Origin: Chitinophaga varians
GTDB lineage: Bacteria; Bacteroidota; Bacteroidia; Chitinophagales; Chitinophagaceae
Assembly: GCF_014529945.1 (NCBI RefSeq)
Contig: NZ_JACVFB010000002.1
Coordinates: forward strand, 434,001-498,000
DNA: 64,000 bases
Direction of reading: 5' to 3'
Of this stretch, positions 16,436 to 25,678 are shown in pieces. A program made the position numbers and the translations under genes. How positions within the stretch are numbered: the first letter of the stretch is position 1; each line of letters starts with the position of its first letter. Under the pieces are notes generated by a model. That model was given only the letters and a program-made list of their open reading frames with translations, did no database searches and was not told the origin of the DNA.

Positions 16436-16578
16436 GCTACGATGTTTGATAAGTCCATACCGTATATGGCGCACTTATGAAATTAACGACATCGAATGAC
16501 AACGTACATTGTTTGACAAGACCGTGATTCGTTTGTAATTACTTTTACATACCTTCGGGCATTCTCTTTTTAGATATT

Positions 16579-16613
16579 AAAACCCGTACAGGCACTGGCT
16601 TGTACGGGTTTTT
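16579..16613 (+). terminator. Terminator downstream of asnS
   Basis: A 12-bp stem formed by AAAACCCGTACA (16579-16590) and TGTACGGGTTTT (16601-16612), with a 10-base loop and further T residues. Confidence 0.8.
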
Positions 16614-16736
16614 ACTTTTTGTAGCGGTTACCTTTTTTATCCGGTGAAACATTATCGCATATGGAAAATAAATGCTACTGCATCTTTTATGCAGAAAGCG
16701 CTTTCAACCAACTTCGTACATCCCAAACCGTTACTT

Positions 16737-17267
16737 ATGGCTGAAATGAACAACGACGCGCCCAAGGGCCGTCATGGCAATAAAAATGCCCGCTGCAGTA
16801 AAAAATCAACCCGTGTGGATATGACGCCGATGGTGGACCTTGGCTTCCTGCTGATTACTTTTTTTATGCTGACCACCACGCTGGCACAACCTAAGACCAT
16901 GCAGCTGCTCATGCCGCGCAGTGATGGTGATCCGATGTCGCTGCCCGCCAAAAAAGCATTGACGGTTATTCTGGGACCGCAGGGCCGTGTCGCCTGGTAT
17001 GAAGGTATCGGTGACGATCCCACCGCACCGCCGCAGATCAGCTATACCAGCTTCGCCAATCATAACGGCATCCGGGATGTGATTATCCGGAAGAAAGAAG
17101 CCGTATACCAGGCCACCCAAAAGAATGACCTGATGGTACTGATCAAAGCCGTTAAACAGGCCCGTTATGAAAATGTGGTGGATATTATGGACGAGATGCT
17201 GATTAATCAGGTAGACCGCTACGCCATTGTCGATATCAGTCAACAGGAAGAAGGCTACTTCAAATAA
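16737..17267 (+). CDS. ExbD/TolR-type biopolymer transport protein
   Basis: ExbD subunits, with ExbB, harvest the proton gradient to energise TonB-dependent outer-membrane transport. The 176-residue protein has a basic cytoplasmic N-terminus, one transmembrane helix beginning at VDMTPMVDLGFLLITFFML (Asp in PMVD is the proton-carrying residue) and a periplasmic domain. The start ATG at 16737 (MAEMNN) gives the usual topology; an upstream frame from 16644 adds 31 unlikely residues. No exbB or tonB lies next to it. Solitary extra ExbD copies are common in Chitinophagaceae, so the partner is presumably encoded elsewhere. Confidence 0.88.
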   Translation: MAEMNNDAPKGRHGNKNARCSKKSTRVDMTPMVDLGFLLITFFMLTTTLAQPKTMQLLMPRSDGDPMSLPAKKALTVILGPQGRVAWYEGIGDDPTAPPQISYTSFANHNGIRDVIIRKKEAVYQATQKNDLMVLIKAVKQARYENVVDIMDEMLINQVDRYAIVDISQQEEGYFK

Positions 17268-17353
17268 TTACGAATGACGGATTACGGATTCAATGGCAAA
17301 ATACACATTGCAAAAAACCACAATTCGTAATCCGTAATCCATAATTCGTAATT
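17266..17353. repeat. Inverted repeat, ATTACGAAT/GGATTACGGATT family
   Basis: The left arm (17266-17290, beginning in the exbD stop codon) and the right arm (about 17322-17353) are reverse complements over about 25 bases with two mismatches. The right arm contains a second overlapping copy of the TTCGTAATCCG word. It fills the gap between exbD and the oxygenase gene. Confidence 0.65.
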
Positions 17354-17391
17354 GGATTCCGTACCTTTACCGCTCCAAAACAATATACGAT

Positions 17392-18348
17392 ATGGCAATA
17401 ACCCATTCTATCCCCTCTGTAGATCTGGCGGACTTTACCTCTGGTGACGCCGGCCGGAAAGCCGCCTTTGTGCAGCAACTGGGAAAAGCTTACGAAGAAG
17501 TTGGTTTTGTAGCAGTAAAGAATCATGGCATTCCTGATGAGCTGATTGCTGACCTCTACAAGTATGTTCAGCAGTTCTTCCAGCTGCCCTTTGACACGAA
17601 ACATAATTACGAGATCCCTGAACTGGCGGGCCAACGCGGCTACACCTCCTTCGGGAAGGAACATGCCAAAGGCTACGAAGCCCCTGACCTGAAAGAGTTT
17701 TTCCAGTTTGGACAAACGGTGGAAGATAATGATCCTATTGGAGCGGAGTACCCTCCGAATGTACAGGTGGATGAAGTTCCGGCGTTCACGCCTACTTTCT
17801 TTAAAGCTTACCGTGGCTTCGAAACTTCCGGCAAGTACCTGTTACAGGCCATTGCCCTGTTCCTGGGACTGGATGAAAACTACTTCGACGATAAAATCCA
17901 CAATGGTAACTCCATCCTGAGAGCGATCCACTACCCTCCTATCAAAGAAGAACCTAAGTCCGCCATCAGGGCAGAACAACATGAAGATATCAATCTGATT
18001 ACCCTGCTGGTGGGAGCATCTGCCGACGGGTTGCAGATCCTCGATAAACAAAACAACTGGGTACCGGTAACGTCCCTCCCGGAACAGATTGTGGTAAACG
18101 TAGGCGATATGCTGCAGCGTCTTACCAACAACCGGTTAAAATCCACTACCCATCGTGTGGTAAATCCTCCCCGCGAGATGTGGCATACCTCCCGTTATTC
18201 CATTCCTTTCTTCCTGCATCCTAAGTCCGCCATGAGACTGGATTGCCTGGAAAGCTGTGTTACTGCAGCGAATCCGCTGGCATACGAACCGATTAGCGCC
18301 GGTGAATACCTGGATGAAAGGCTGCGCGAAATCGGCTTAAAAAAATAA
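17392..18348 (+). CDS. 2-oxoglutarate/Fe(II) oxygenase, isopenicillin N synthase family
   Basis: A 318-residue cytosolic non-haem iron oxygenase. The N-terminal DIOX_N part (4-120) has GFVAVKNHGIPDEL. The double-stranded beta-helix core carries the iron ligands in QHEDINLITLL (HxD) and STTHRVVNP, and the 2-oxoglutarate-binding RYSIPFF (RxS). This is the plant ACC oxidase/IPNS-like superfamily found widely in bacteria; the substrate cannot be told from the sequence. No biosynthetic cluster surrounds it. It is flanked by an inverted repeat upstream and a terminator at 18365-18397, so it is probably monocistronic. Confidence 0.9.
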   Translation: MAITHSIPSVDLADFTSGDAGRKAAFVQQLGKAYEEVGFVAVKNHGIPDELIADLYKYVQQFFQLPFDTKHNYEIPELAGQRGYTSFGKEHAKGYEAPDLKEFFQFGQTVEDNDPIGAEYPPNVQVDEVPAFTPTFFKAYRGFETSGKYLLQAIALFLGLDENYFDDKIHNGNSILRAIHYPPIKEEPKSAIRAEQHEDINLITLLVGASADGLQILDKQNNWVPVTSLPEQIVVNVGDMLQRLTNNRLKSTTHRVVNPPREMWHTSRYSIPFFLHPKSAMRLDCLESCVTAANPLAYEPISAGEYLDERLREIGLKK

Positions 18349-18364
18349 ATTTCCTATAACGTTC

Positions 18365-18397
18365 AAAGTCCCGGCAGGGCTACCTACCGGGACTTTT
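18365..18397 (+). terminator. Terminator after the oxygenase gene
   Basis: AAAGTCCCGG (18365-18374) pairs with CCGGGACTTT (18387-18396); more T follow downstream. It lies 17 bases after the stop codon. Confidence 0.8.
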
Positions 18398-18709
18398 CGT
18401 TTTTATCCTGCGCAAGGGCAAGTCTGGTTATTTCCCGCTTTTCAGCATGGTTATTTGATGCAAGGTTTTTCTGATATGGTCACTTTTTTGGTCCGGGGAC
18501 TGTTTCTTGCCGATGGGTTATAAGCTTCACAGTACAAACTAGTTACAACGGATAAAAGGCCATATTCGATTACGATAGCCACCCTTATTACAAGTATTGT
18601 GCCCTTATTATATTACAGATTAGTATTATTAGCAACACTGTTGTATTTTGTCGGATTATTTTTACTAACTTATTGAATCCTTCGAGCGGAATTCACTTTA
18701 TCAATAACT
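18398..18709. other. Intergenic region upstream of the chromate transporter
   Basis: These 312 bases become A/T-rich toward the transporter gene. No gene, repeat or RNA fold was recognised, and no complete promoter with proper spacing was found, although TTG and TTATTTTT words occur near 18640-18665. Confidence 0.4.
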
Positions 18710-19903
18710 GTGTTTCTACGTCATATACCTTTTTTAAAAGCGGTGCTATTACATAGCATAACTGCCTACGGTGGCCCGCAGGGGCACCTGGCAATGATGA
18801 TGAAAACATTCGTATACCAACGAAAAGATGTTACCGAGCAGGAACTGATGGAATATAATGCCTTCTGCCAGCTTCTCCCGGGCGCATCCTCTTCCCAAAC
18901 CCTTACTCTTATTGGTTATAAACGTGGCGGCGTGATGCTCGCCATCGTCACCCTGCTGATCTGGATTACGCCTGCCTGTCTGCTGATGGGATCGCTTAGC
19001 TTTCTGCTGCAGTATTTCGACAAACGGGCGCTACAGACTGATATTTTCAAATACGTACAGCCGATGGCGGTAGGCTTCCTGGCTTTTGGCAGCATCAAAG
19101 CTTTCCGTATCAGCATCAACAACCTGGCGACCTTCGTGATTATGATCGTGGCCATGTTTGCAGCTTTTTACCTGAAATCGCCCTGGACTTTCCCGGCACT
19201 GATCATATTGGGGGGCATTGTGTCCAACTTCAGTAACAAACGTATCCCGGATATCCCGGACAAACCTAAAAAAATACAATGGGGAAACATCTGGTTGTTT
19301 GTGCTCATCTTTGTGCTGGCCGGTTTCCTGTCTGAATATGCGCGTTCCCACGAATGGATAACCCGTCGTCCCTTCAACCTCTTTGAGAACTTCTACCGTT
19401 TCGGCAGCCTGGTCTTTGGTGGTGGCGATATCCTCATCGCGATGATGCTGGAACAGTATGTTACCCGCGCCAAATCGAACTATATGAGTGCGGAAGAGCT
19501 GCTGACAGGCGCCGGTATTATGCGTGCCCTGCCCGGGCCCACCTTCTCCATCTCCGCTTATGTAGGTGGCATGGCCATGCGCAACCTGGGCATGGGCTAT
19601 CAGTTCCTTGGCTGCATCCTCGCCCCCATCGCCATCTTCCTGCCAAGCCTGTTGCTGGTGCTCTTCTTTTTCCCGATCTGGCATAACCTGAAAAAATATG
19701 TGGTCATCTATCGGGCACTGGAAGGGATCAACTCCGTAGTGGTGGGTATCATGTGGGCAGCCACCCTTATCCTGTTCTTCGCTATTCCGATCAACTGGTA
19801 TAACCTGTTGATCATGTTTACCACACTGGCATTGCTGCTGTTTACCAGACTGCCTTCGCCGTTTATTGTAATTGCCTGTCTGGTGATGGGCTGGCTGTTA
19901 TAA
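18710..19903 (+). CDS. Chromate transporter (CHR/ChrA family)
   Basis: A 397-residue inner-membrane protein with about ten hydrophobic segments, a full-length two-domain CHR member. The first half has the signature [14 protein letters not shown] (18-31) and [14 protein letters not shown]. The second half repeats it as [16 protein letters not shown] and [17 protein letters not shown], the internal duplication typical of the family. Members export chromate, often by proton antiport; sulfate or other anions are alternatives. The start is a GTG at 18710. The stop lies only one base from the end of the convergent NtrC-type regulator gene, with no terminator between them. Confidence 0.88.
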   Translation: MFLRHIPFLKAVLLHSITAYGGPQGHLAMMMKTFVYQRKDVTEQELMEYNAFCQLLPGASSSQTLTLIGYKRGGVMLAIVTLLIWITPACLLMGSLSFLLQYFDKRALQTDIFKYVQPMAVGFLAFGSIKAFRISINNLATFVIMIVAMFAAFYLKSPWTFPALIILGGIVSNFSNKRIPDIPDKPKKIQWGNIWLFVLIFVLAGFLSEYARSHEWITRRPFNLFENFYRFGSLVFGGGDILIAMMLEQYVTRAKSNYMSAEELLTGAGIMRALPGPTFSISAYVGGMAMRNLGMGYQFLGCILAPIAIFLPSLLLVLFFFPIWHNLKKYVVIYRALEGINSVVVGIMWAATLILFFAIPINWYNLLIMFTTLALLLFTRLPSPFIVIACLVMGWLL

Positions 19904-19904
19904 C

Positions 19905-21236
19905 TCAGATATTATATTCCCTGATTTTATTGTAAAGAGTGGTGAGGCCGATATCCAAAAGCTCCGCCGCCTTTGTTTTATTGCCTTTTACGTGGGCCAG
20001 CACCCGGATGATATGGCTTCGCTCCATATCGGCCAGCCGCAGGGAAGAAGACGCGCTATCCACTCCCTGCTGAAAATCGAACGGCAGGGAAGACACATCC
20101 AGTGTATCCGTGTCCGTAAGGATGGCAGCCCGCTCTATTACATTCCGCAACTCGCGGATATTACCTTTCCAGCTATGCTGCTGCAATGCCTGCAGAAAAG
20201 CCGGGCTCATACCGGCCAGGCGTTTATTCAGTTTGGGAGAAAACTGCTGTATAAACCAGGTAGCCAGCAGCGGAATATCTTTTTTTCGTTCATTGAGCGA
20301 AGGCAATGATATCTGAAATACAGAGAGCCGGTAAAACAGGTCTTCCCGAAAATGCCCTGCTGCGATTTCCTGCTCCAGGTTCCGATTGGTAGCGGCAATT
20401 ACCCGTACGTCGGTTTTCACCGGTTTGGCTTCGCCTACTTTATAAAATTCCTGTGCTTCCAGTACCCGCAGCAGTTTGGCCTGCAATTCCACCGGCATCT
20501 CCCCCATTTCATCCAGGAAGATGGTACCTCCCCGCGCTTCCTCAAAAAAGCCTTTCTTATCTTTTACCGCGCCGGTAAAGGCGCCGGCCACATGCCCAAA
20601 TAATTCGCTTTCCAGGATATCTTTGCCAATAGCGCTGCAGTTGACCGCCACAAAAGGTTGCTGGCGCCGGTTGCTGCCTTCATGAATAGCATGGGCAAAC
20701 ACCTCTTTGCCGGAGCCGGTTTCTCCCAGCAGCAGCACGGTCATATCAGTGGGAGCCACCTTTCGGGCCAGCTCCTTGGCACCTTCGATTTCAGGGGAAC
20801 TGCCCAGGATGTTATCGAAATTATATTTACCAGCTATTTTCTTTTCCAGATCACGGATGCGGAACTGTAACCGGGCTTTGTCCATCGCTTTGCTGACCAG
20901 TGGCAGGATGCGGTTGTTATCATCTCCTTTGGTGATATAATCAAAGGCTCCGTTTTTAATGGCCTGTACACCGTCGGCAATATTGCCGTAAGCCGTCAGC
21001 ACAATGGTTTCTACCTGTGGGAAGCGGCTGCGGATCGTTTGTACCAGCTCTACGCCGTTGCCATCCGGCAACTTTACGTCAGACAGCACTACGCTGATTT
21101 CCTCTTTTTCCAGGATCTTCATGGCAGAACGGATATTGCCCGCTTCATGCATGGTATACCCTTCCAATGCTAACAGCCGGCTCAGGAGCTTCCGCAGCTG
21201 GTCTTCATCGTCGATAATAAGTATATGGCCCTTCAA
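19905..21236 (-). CDS. Sigma-54-dependent NtrC-type response regulator (no. 1)
   Basis: A 443-residue activator. The receiver (1-120) has phosphoacceptor Asp53 in [12 protein letters not shown]. The AAA+ domain (about 140-375) has Walker A GETGSGKE, the intact sigma-54-contacting loop GAFTGA, and Walker [14 protein letters not shown]. The C-terminal Fis-type helix-turn-helix reads [19 protein letters not shown]. No histidine kinase gene is adjacent, so its partner is unknown; it may serve the sensor kinases at 28.8-31.8 kb. It begins next to an inverted-repeat element that separates it from the upstream membrane-protein gene. Confidence 0.93.
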   Translation of the reverse strand: MKGHILIIDDEDQLRKLLSRLLALEGYTMHEAGNIRSAMKILEKEEISVVLSDVKLPDGNGVELVQTIRSRFPQVETIVLTAYGNIADGVQAIKNGAFDYITKGDDNNRILPLVSKAMDKARLQFRIRDLEKKIAGKYNFDNILGSSPEIEGAKELARKVAPTDMTVLLLGETGSGKEVFAHAIHEGSNRRQQPFVAVNCSAIGKDILESELFGHVAGAFTGAVKDKKGFFEEARGGTIFLDEMGEMPVELQAKLLRVLEAQEFYKVGEAKPVKTDVRVIAATNRNLEQEIAAGHFREDLFYRLSVFQISLPSLNERKKDIPLLATWFIQQFSPKLNKRLAGMSPAFLQALQQHSWKGNIRELRNVIERAAILTDTDTLDVSSLPFDFQQGVDSASSSLRLADMERSHIIRVLAHVKGNKTKAAELLDIGLTTLYNKIREYNI

Positions 21237-21240
21237 GGTA

Positions 21241-21352
21241 TTTCGTTATTTAGTCAATTGGATATTTGGCTATTTACCCATGGGTAAACACAGCAAAGTA
21301 ACTAAATAACCTCATATCCTTCATCAAATACCCCAATAACTAAATACCCAAA
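21241..21352. repeat. Inverted-repeat element, TATTTAGTTATTTG family, copy 3
   Basis: The left part has TTATTTAGTCAATTGG and ATATTTGGCTATTT; the right part has AACTAAATAAC near 21302 and CCAATAACTAAATACCC near 21334. These are the same words as in the elements at 3250 and 5921. It fills the gap between the NtrC regulator and the membrane-protein gene, both on the minus strand. Confidence 0.6.
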
Positions 21353-21355
21353 TGA

Positions 21356-21871
21356 TTATACGTTTTCCTCAGATTGATTTCGGGTCGTTTTCTGATTGGC
21401 TTTAAAAACAAGTGCCGCCAGCATGGCGGCGAGCACCCCCATGGCGATATTGGCAAACAGTACATTGCCCAGAAACATGATCCAGAAAGCCTGTCGATCG
21501 GTGTTTGCATTGCTGATAACGTTGGCATCGCCTACAAACGGGTCCTGATCTATATAATTTTTGCCACTGTTGACTACGAGAAAATGAAACACCAGTGAAA
21601 ATACCGCTACCAGGAAGGTTGCCAGCAACGTCGTCCGGAAACCCATCGCAAAAGATGACATCATGGAAGTATGATGATGATGCCTGCTGTTATAGTGTAC
21701 AATCGCGAACATCACCCCCAGAAAAAATACCAGACTTGTGCAAAAGCCTGTCCATAGCGTACCATACTGATTGGTTACATAAAAAATAACTGTCAGTGTT
21801 ATACAGATGACTGCGATAATAATCCCGTAAACTGGTGGCAGTTTTACGGGAACCTGCGACGACTGTTGCAT
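21356..21871 (-). CDS. Four-helix membrane protein, DUF4199-like
   Basis: A 171-residue protein with four hydrophobic segments near 14-33, 41-59, 75-99 and 129-155, in an arrangement like DUF4199 proteins of Bacteroidota. A His-rich loop (NSRHHHHTS, 62-70) follows the second segment and could bind a metal ion. The family assignment is tentative; function is unknown. The gene lies 24 bases beyond the ligD end on the same strand and may belong to the ku-ligD transcript. A repeat element follows it. Confidence 0.65.
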   Translation of the reverse strand: MQQSSQVPVKLPPVYGIIIAVICITLTVIFYVTNQYGTLWTGFCTSLVFFLGVMFAIVHYNSRHHHHTSMMSSFAMGFRTTLLATFLVAVFSLVFHFLVVNSGKNYIDQDPFVGDANVISNANTDRQAFWIMFLGNVLFANIAMGVLAAMLAALVFKANQKTTRNQSEENV

Positions 21872-21895
21872 AACATTACATTTAGATGTACAAAA

Positions 21896-23758
21896 TCAGG
21901 TACCTGCAGCCCGTTCCACATCATGGATGAACCTACGCAGATCATTTTTTGTACTTTGAATATCGTGCCAGATGTCGCCCATTTCGTTTATCCGTTCCAG
22001 TGAGTTAAACATATCAAAATCACTGATTTTTAGTTTTTCATTCACTTCTTTCCATTGCAGCGGCATTGACACGGTGGCACCGGGTTTGGGCCTGACAGAA
22101 TAAGGCGCGGCTACTGTCTGGCCCCGGCTGTTTTGCAGAAAATCAAGGTATACTCTTTTATTGCGGGCCGATTTTGCACGGGTCACACTGGTGCTCTTCG
22201 GCAACTGTTTGTTTACATGACGGGCAATATATTCCGCAAACAAGCGTCCGGTATCATAACTGTGTTTACCACCGGTTGGAATATAGATATGCAGGCCGGT
22301 AGAGCCGGAAGTTTTGCAGAAGGTCGTTATTTTATAAGGGTCCAGGAAAGCTTTGATATGCAGGGCCGCTTCCACCACATATTTAAAATCAATATTTTCC
22401 GGATCAAGGTCCATCACCACATAATCCGGGTTATCCAGCTTACTCGTGCGCGACAGCCACGGATTGATCTCTATACAGCCCAGATTGACCATATACGCCA
22501 GGGTAGCTTCGTTGTTGCATATCAGGTAGTCCACATCTTTTCCGGTAGAAGCAGCGTGCAGCGCCACACTCTTAATCCATGCCGGCGTCTGTTCCAGATC
22601 AAGGTCTTTCTGATAAAACGAAGGTTTGTCGATGCCGTTCGGGAAACGGTGCAACGACATCGGCCTGTCTTTCAAATGTGGCAGTATATATTGCGCCACA
22701 GACAGATAATAGTCCACCAGCTGACCTTTGGTGATCTTCTCTTTGGGCCAGTATATTTTCTGTTGATTGGTAAGATTTACCTTTTTGCTGTTGAGCGTAA
22801 TAACGCGGTCTTTTTCTACAGTAGCGGTAGCAGTGGCCATAGTCTGAACTGTTTTAGGTGTTTCCGGATGTACGTCTGCGGGTGGCTTGTCTTCTCTGAG
22901 TCCCAGAAATATCGGCATCCGGAGGATGCCGTCGCCGGTCCACTCCGAAAATTTCACCTGGCATACCAATTTGGGCTTCACCCAGGTGATGGGCATGTCT
23001 GTCTTGATTTTACGGCCAAAGGGCGAAGTTTGTTGCACCAATGGTTGCAGCTTTTTAGACAGCATGTCCAGCGTAGCCTCATTGAGACCGCCGCCACAGT
23101 TGCCGATGTATTTCAGCTGCTTATCATCATACAAGCCGAGTACCAGAGCGCCCAGTTTTTTACGGCTGCCTCTGGGTGCCGTGAATCCGCAAATGATGGC
23201 CTCCTGTTCATTCGTGACCTTTATTTTCAGCCAGGAAGCTGACCTGCGGCCTTCTTCATACGAACTGTCTGTTTTTTTGGCGATCATCCCTTCCCATTGC
23301 TGGTGCCGGGCTTTCTCAAAAAATTCTTTCCCTTTTTTGAGGACGTGCACGGAATACTGCACCCGCTTGTCTTTGAGCTGCGCAACCACCTCTTTCAGCA
23401 GGCTTTTGCGCTCCAGCAGCGTTAACTGCCGGAGTTCAACACCATTGAGATGCAACAGGTCAAACACCATATACACGAGATTGCCTTTGCCGGTGGTCTT
23501 ATAATTCTGTAACGATTGAAAATGTGAATTCTTTTTACTGTCGAGTACGATAATCTCTCCGTCCAGTACCACATTGTGCGCAATATTCTCCACGGCCGCC
23601 ACCACAGCGGGATAGTCTTTCCCGAAGTCTTTTTCATTACGGGAATACAACTGTACTTTATGGTTCTGTACCGCAGCAATGGCGCGGTATCCGTCCCATT
23701 TGGTTTCAAACAGCCAGTCGGCGTCATCAAAGGGAGCGTCTACAAGTGTGGCCAGCAT
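21896..23758 (-). CDS. ligD: DNA ligase D, ligase and polymerase part (downstream of frameshift)
   Basis: The 3' part of a frame-disrupted ligD. From the first ATG it encodes 620 residues. The ATP-dependent ligase domain (about 1-295) has the catalytic lysine in ETKWDGYR (23-30), DGEI, and the OB-fold with KPKLVCQVKFSEWT. The primase-polymerase domain (about 330-610) has YYLSVAQYILPHLKDRPMSL, DLDPEN and KTSGSTGLHIYIP. LigD repairs double-strand breaks with Ku. Upstream of this ATG the frame stays open for about 31 codons back to the A9 tract, including a plausible Pro/Lys linker, so the ATG is probably internal. One added base in the tract would give a single 843-residue protein of the order phosphoesterase-ligase-polymerase, the usual LigD size. 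Confidence 0.88.
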   Translation of the reverse strand: MLATLVDAPFDDADWLFETKWDGYRAIAAVQNHKVQLYSRNEKDFGKDYPAVVAAVENIAHNVVLDGEIIVLDSKKNSHFQSLQNYKTTGKGNLVYMVFDLLHLNGVELRQLTLLERKSLLKEVVAQLKDKRVQYSVHVLKKGKEFFEKARHQQWEGMIAKKTDSSYEEGRRSASWLKIKVTNEQEAIICGFTAPRGSRKKLGALVLGLYDDKQLKYIGNCGGGLNEATLDMLSKKLQPLVQQTSPFGRKIKTDMPITWVKPKLVCQVKFSEWTGDGILRMPIFLGLREDKPPADVHPETPKTVQTMATATATVEKDRVITLNSKKVNLTNQQKIYWPKEKITKGQLVDYYLSVAQYILPHLKDRPMSLHRFPNGIDKPSFYQKDLDLEQTPAWIKSVALHAASTGKDVDYLICNNEATLAYMVNLGCIEINPWLSRTSKLDNPDYVVMDLDPENIDFKYVVEAALHIKAFLDPYKITTFCKTSGSTGLHIYIPTGGKHSYDTGRLFAEYIARHVNKQLPKSTSVTRAKSARNKRVYLDFLQNSRGQTVAAPYSVRPKPGATVSMPLQWKEVNEKLKISDFDMFNSLERINEMGDIWHDIQSTKNDLRRFIHDVERAAGT

Positions 23759-23811
23759 AGGCTTGTAGACCTTTTTGACAGGCTCTTTCTTACGGGAGGA
23801 CGTCGATTGTT

Positions 23812-24426
23812 TTACCGGCTCCGGTGCGGGTGTTCGGACGGGGCTTTTTTTTTACGTCCGGATTCTTTTTCACGGAGGCCTTGTGCTTTCACACGCTCCG
23901 GCGTATAGTCTTCACTGTCATATTTCTCCTTCACGTATTTATCGCGGTGTTTGATCAGCAGCCATGCGTTGTCGTCGGAAGCTTTCATCTTCACCAGCGC
24001 GAATTCTCCTTTTAGTTTTTTCCCTTTCAGCACTACTTTGAGATCGCCGGCCTGTATTTCTTTCAGGGCTTCTTTATCGAAGCTTTTACCTTCATCACGC
24101 AGCAGCTCAAAGGTGCCTTTGTCCCAGATATAAACCGTTCCGGCGCCGTAGTTTCCTTTGGGGATGGTGCCTTCAAAATCTTTATAGTCGTAAGGGTGGT
24201 CTTCTACCTGCATGGCCAGGCGCTTATCGGCGGGGTCCAGCGAAGGCCCTTTGGGCACTGCCCAGCTTTTCAGTACGCCATCTACTTCGAGGCGGAAGTC
24301 GTAATGCAGCCGGGTAGCATGGTGCCGTTGCACCACAAAAACGTGTTTCCCTTTTTCCGGTTTCCCGGCGGTAGGCTCTGTGGTCTCTCCGAAGTTCCGT
24401 TTCTTTTTATATTTGGTCAGGCTCAT
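23812..24426 (-). CDS. ligD: DNA ligase D, 3'-phosphoesterase part (upstream of frameshift)
   Basis: The 5' part of ligD, 204 residues. Residues 1-170 form the 3'-phosphoesterase domain that trims 3' phosphates and ribonucleotides at breaks: VVQRHHATRLHYDFRLE (31-47), with the metal-binding histidines, and KSWAVPKGPSLDP. After a lysine-rich stretch the frame crosses nine A residues (23853-23845 on the minus strand), then reads a short SEHPHRSR tail to a stop. In the minus-one frame the sequence continues into the ligase domain without a stop. The start ATG overlaps the ku stop by 4 bases, so translation is coupled to Ku. Confidence 0.88.
   Translation of the reverse strand: MSLTKYKKKRNFGETTEPTAGKPEKGKHVFVVQRHHATRLHYDFRLEVDGVLKSWAVPKGPSLDPADKRLAMQVEDHPYDYKDFEGTIPKGNYGAGTVYIWDKGTFELLRDEGKSFDKEALKEIQAGDLKVVLKGKKLKGEFALVKMKASDDNAWLLIKHRDKYVKEKYDSEDYTPERVKAQGLREKESGRKKKAPSEHPHRSR
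23845..23853 (-). other. A9 homopolymer and frameshift point in ligD
   Basis: Nine consecutive A on the coding strand, read CGT AAA AAA AAA GCC. The two ligD frames differ by one base exactly here. Minus-one slippage on A-AAA-AAA, or transcriptional insertion of one A, would join them; a missing base from sequencing or assembly would look the same. Confidence 0.8.
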
Positions 24427-25211
24427 GAGGCACGTTTTTTAGAAGTGGTAGGTTTGCTGCCCAGACTGGCTTTCAGCTGGTCAAACAGGTCATCACTCTT
24501 GGTATGTACTACTTTCAGTTTCTTCACGACCGGTTTCTTGCCACCCGCTTTTGCTTTAATGATTTTCAGCAATTCCGCCTTGTATTCATCTTTATACTGA
24601 CTGATATCAAATTCGGTAGAGTATTGTTTGATTAGTTCCATGGCCATGTCCAGCTCTCTTTTAGCTATTTTAATGCTATTGGGGAGACTGAGGTCTTCCG
24701 AGGAGCGTATCTCCTCTTCGTAGCGCAGCTGTTGCAGCAACAGGTAGTTTTCCCGGGGCCTGATGACTGACAAGTGTTCCTGCGTACGCAGCACAAAACG
24801 GCTGAGCCCAGCTTTCCCTGTTTTCTGCAGGGCTTCCAGCAACAGTTCATACGCTTTTTCGCCTCCTTTGGCAGGTTCTAAAAAGTAGGGATTTTCGAAA
24901 TAGATATCATCTATAGAAACCTCATCCACAAAGGATTCTATTTCGATAATTTTACTTTTTTTAGGACTGGCAGCTTCAAAATCTTCATCTTCCAGTATCA
25001 CATATTCATCATTGTAGAGATATCCTTTCACAATCTGTTCCCAGGGCACCTCTTTTCCGGTATTTTCATTCACTCTTTTAAACCGGATATGGGCCAGTCC
25101 GTGGCTGTCCAGCATATCGAGGTCCAGCCTGCTGTCCTGTGTGGCACTGTATAATTTGACGGGTATATTCACCAACCCGAAGCCTATTGATCCTGACCAA
25201 ATTGCACGCAT
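24423..25211 (-). CDS. ku: Ku protein for non-homologous end joining
   Basis: Bacterial Ku is a homodimeric ring that binds double-strand DNA ends and recruits LigD. The 262-residue protein begins MRAIWSGSIGFGLVNIPVKL, the family N-terminus, so the ATG at 25211 is preferred over one 12 codons upstream. The core beta-barrel (about 1-200) includes FKRVNENTGKEVPWEQIVKG and VLRTQEHLSVIRPREN. A lysine-rich C-terminal tail (from about 220) is typical and may contact DNA and LigD. It overlaps ligD by 4 bases, forming the two-gene end-joining operon. Confidence 0.95.
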   Translation of the reverse strand: MRAIWSGSIGFGLVNIPVKLYSATQDSRLDLDMLDSHGLAHIRFKRVNENTGKEVPWEQIVKGYLYNDEYVILEDEDFEAASPKKSKIIEIESFVDEVSIDDIYFENPYFLEPAKGGEKAYELLLEALQKTGKAGLSRFVLRTQEHLSVIRPRENYLLLQQLRYEEEIRSSEDLSLPNSIKIAKRELDMAMELIKQYSTEFDISQYKDEYKAELLKIIKAKAGGKKPVVKKLKVVHTKSDDLFDQLKASLGSKPTTSKKRAS

Positions 25212-25330
25212 GGTGTGAAGGTTTTGGTTATACGTTAATGTTAACACAAATGGTACCAGTGTACGCTATAATGGTAAACAGCGCGGCACAACTTTTGGTT
25301 TTTCCGTTGGTAACCAAAAACCCTTATTTT

Positions 25331-25678
25331 ATGGAAAAGCCTGGAGAAATGACAACACTTACACGCGTTTTAGAGCGGTTACATGAAAAAGGATATGATC
25401 ATGAGCTGAAGATGAGTGACCACGGCAGAATGCAATCGCCGGACACGCAGAAAATCTACAATCCGGAAGATCTCACCATCATTAAAACCTATCGTTTTGA
25501 AGGGGAATCAGACCCGTCAGATTCTTCCATACTGTATGTGATGGAGGATGCTGAGGGCAACAAAGGGTACGTATTGGACGCCTATGGCGCTTATACTTCA
25601 CACGATGAGCCCTGGTTCGACGAGTTTATCAAAAAAATCAAAGTGGAAGACAGAGAAGAACAGATACTATTTGGCTAA
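25331..25678 (+). CDS. Small conserved Bacteroidota protein
   Basis: A 115-residue protein with TLTRVLERLHEKGYDHEL at the N-terminus and KTYRFEGESDPSDSSILYVM in the middle, ending in an acidic region. It belongs to a small family sometimes labelled phosphoribosylpyrophosphate synthetase, a label that has no support in the sequence: the PRPP-binding loop is absent. Function is unknown. I start it at the ATG at 25331; the longer frame to 25187 runs through the divergent ku start. It is divergent from ku, sharing a 119-base promoter region, and its end overlaps the topoisomerase gene by 12 bases tail to tail. Confidence 0.72.
   Translation: MEKPGEMTTLTRVLERLHEKGYDHELKMSDHGRMQSPDTQKIYNPEDLTIIKTYRFEGESDPSDSSILYVMEDAEGNKGYVLDAYGAYTSHDEPWFDEFIKKIKVEDREEQILFG

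Larger units (their letters stand above)
16415..16736. other. Intergenic region asnS to exbD
   Basis: These 322 bases contain a compact hairpin repeat at 16417-16435 and a terminator at 16579-16613. No gene was seen. The reading frame extending exbD upstream to 16644 runs through the region but lacks family similarity. Confidence 0.5.

Noticed and set aside
22133-23242. 369-residue open frame on the plus strand opposite ligD
   Set aside because: The ligase and polymerase motifs on the minus strand explain this DNA. The translation looks like a shadow.
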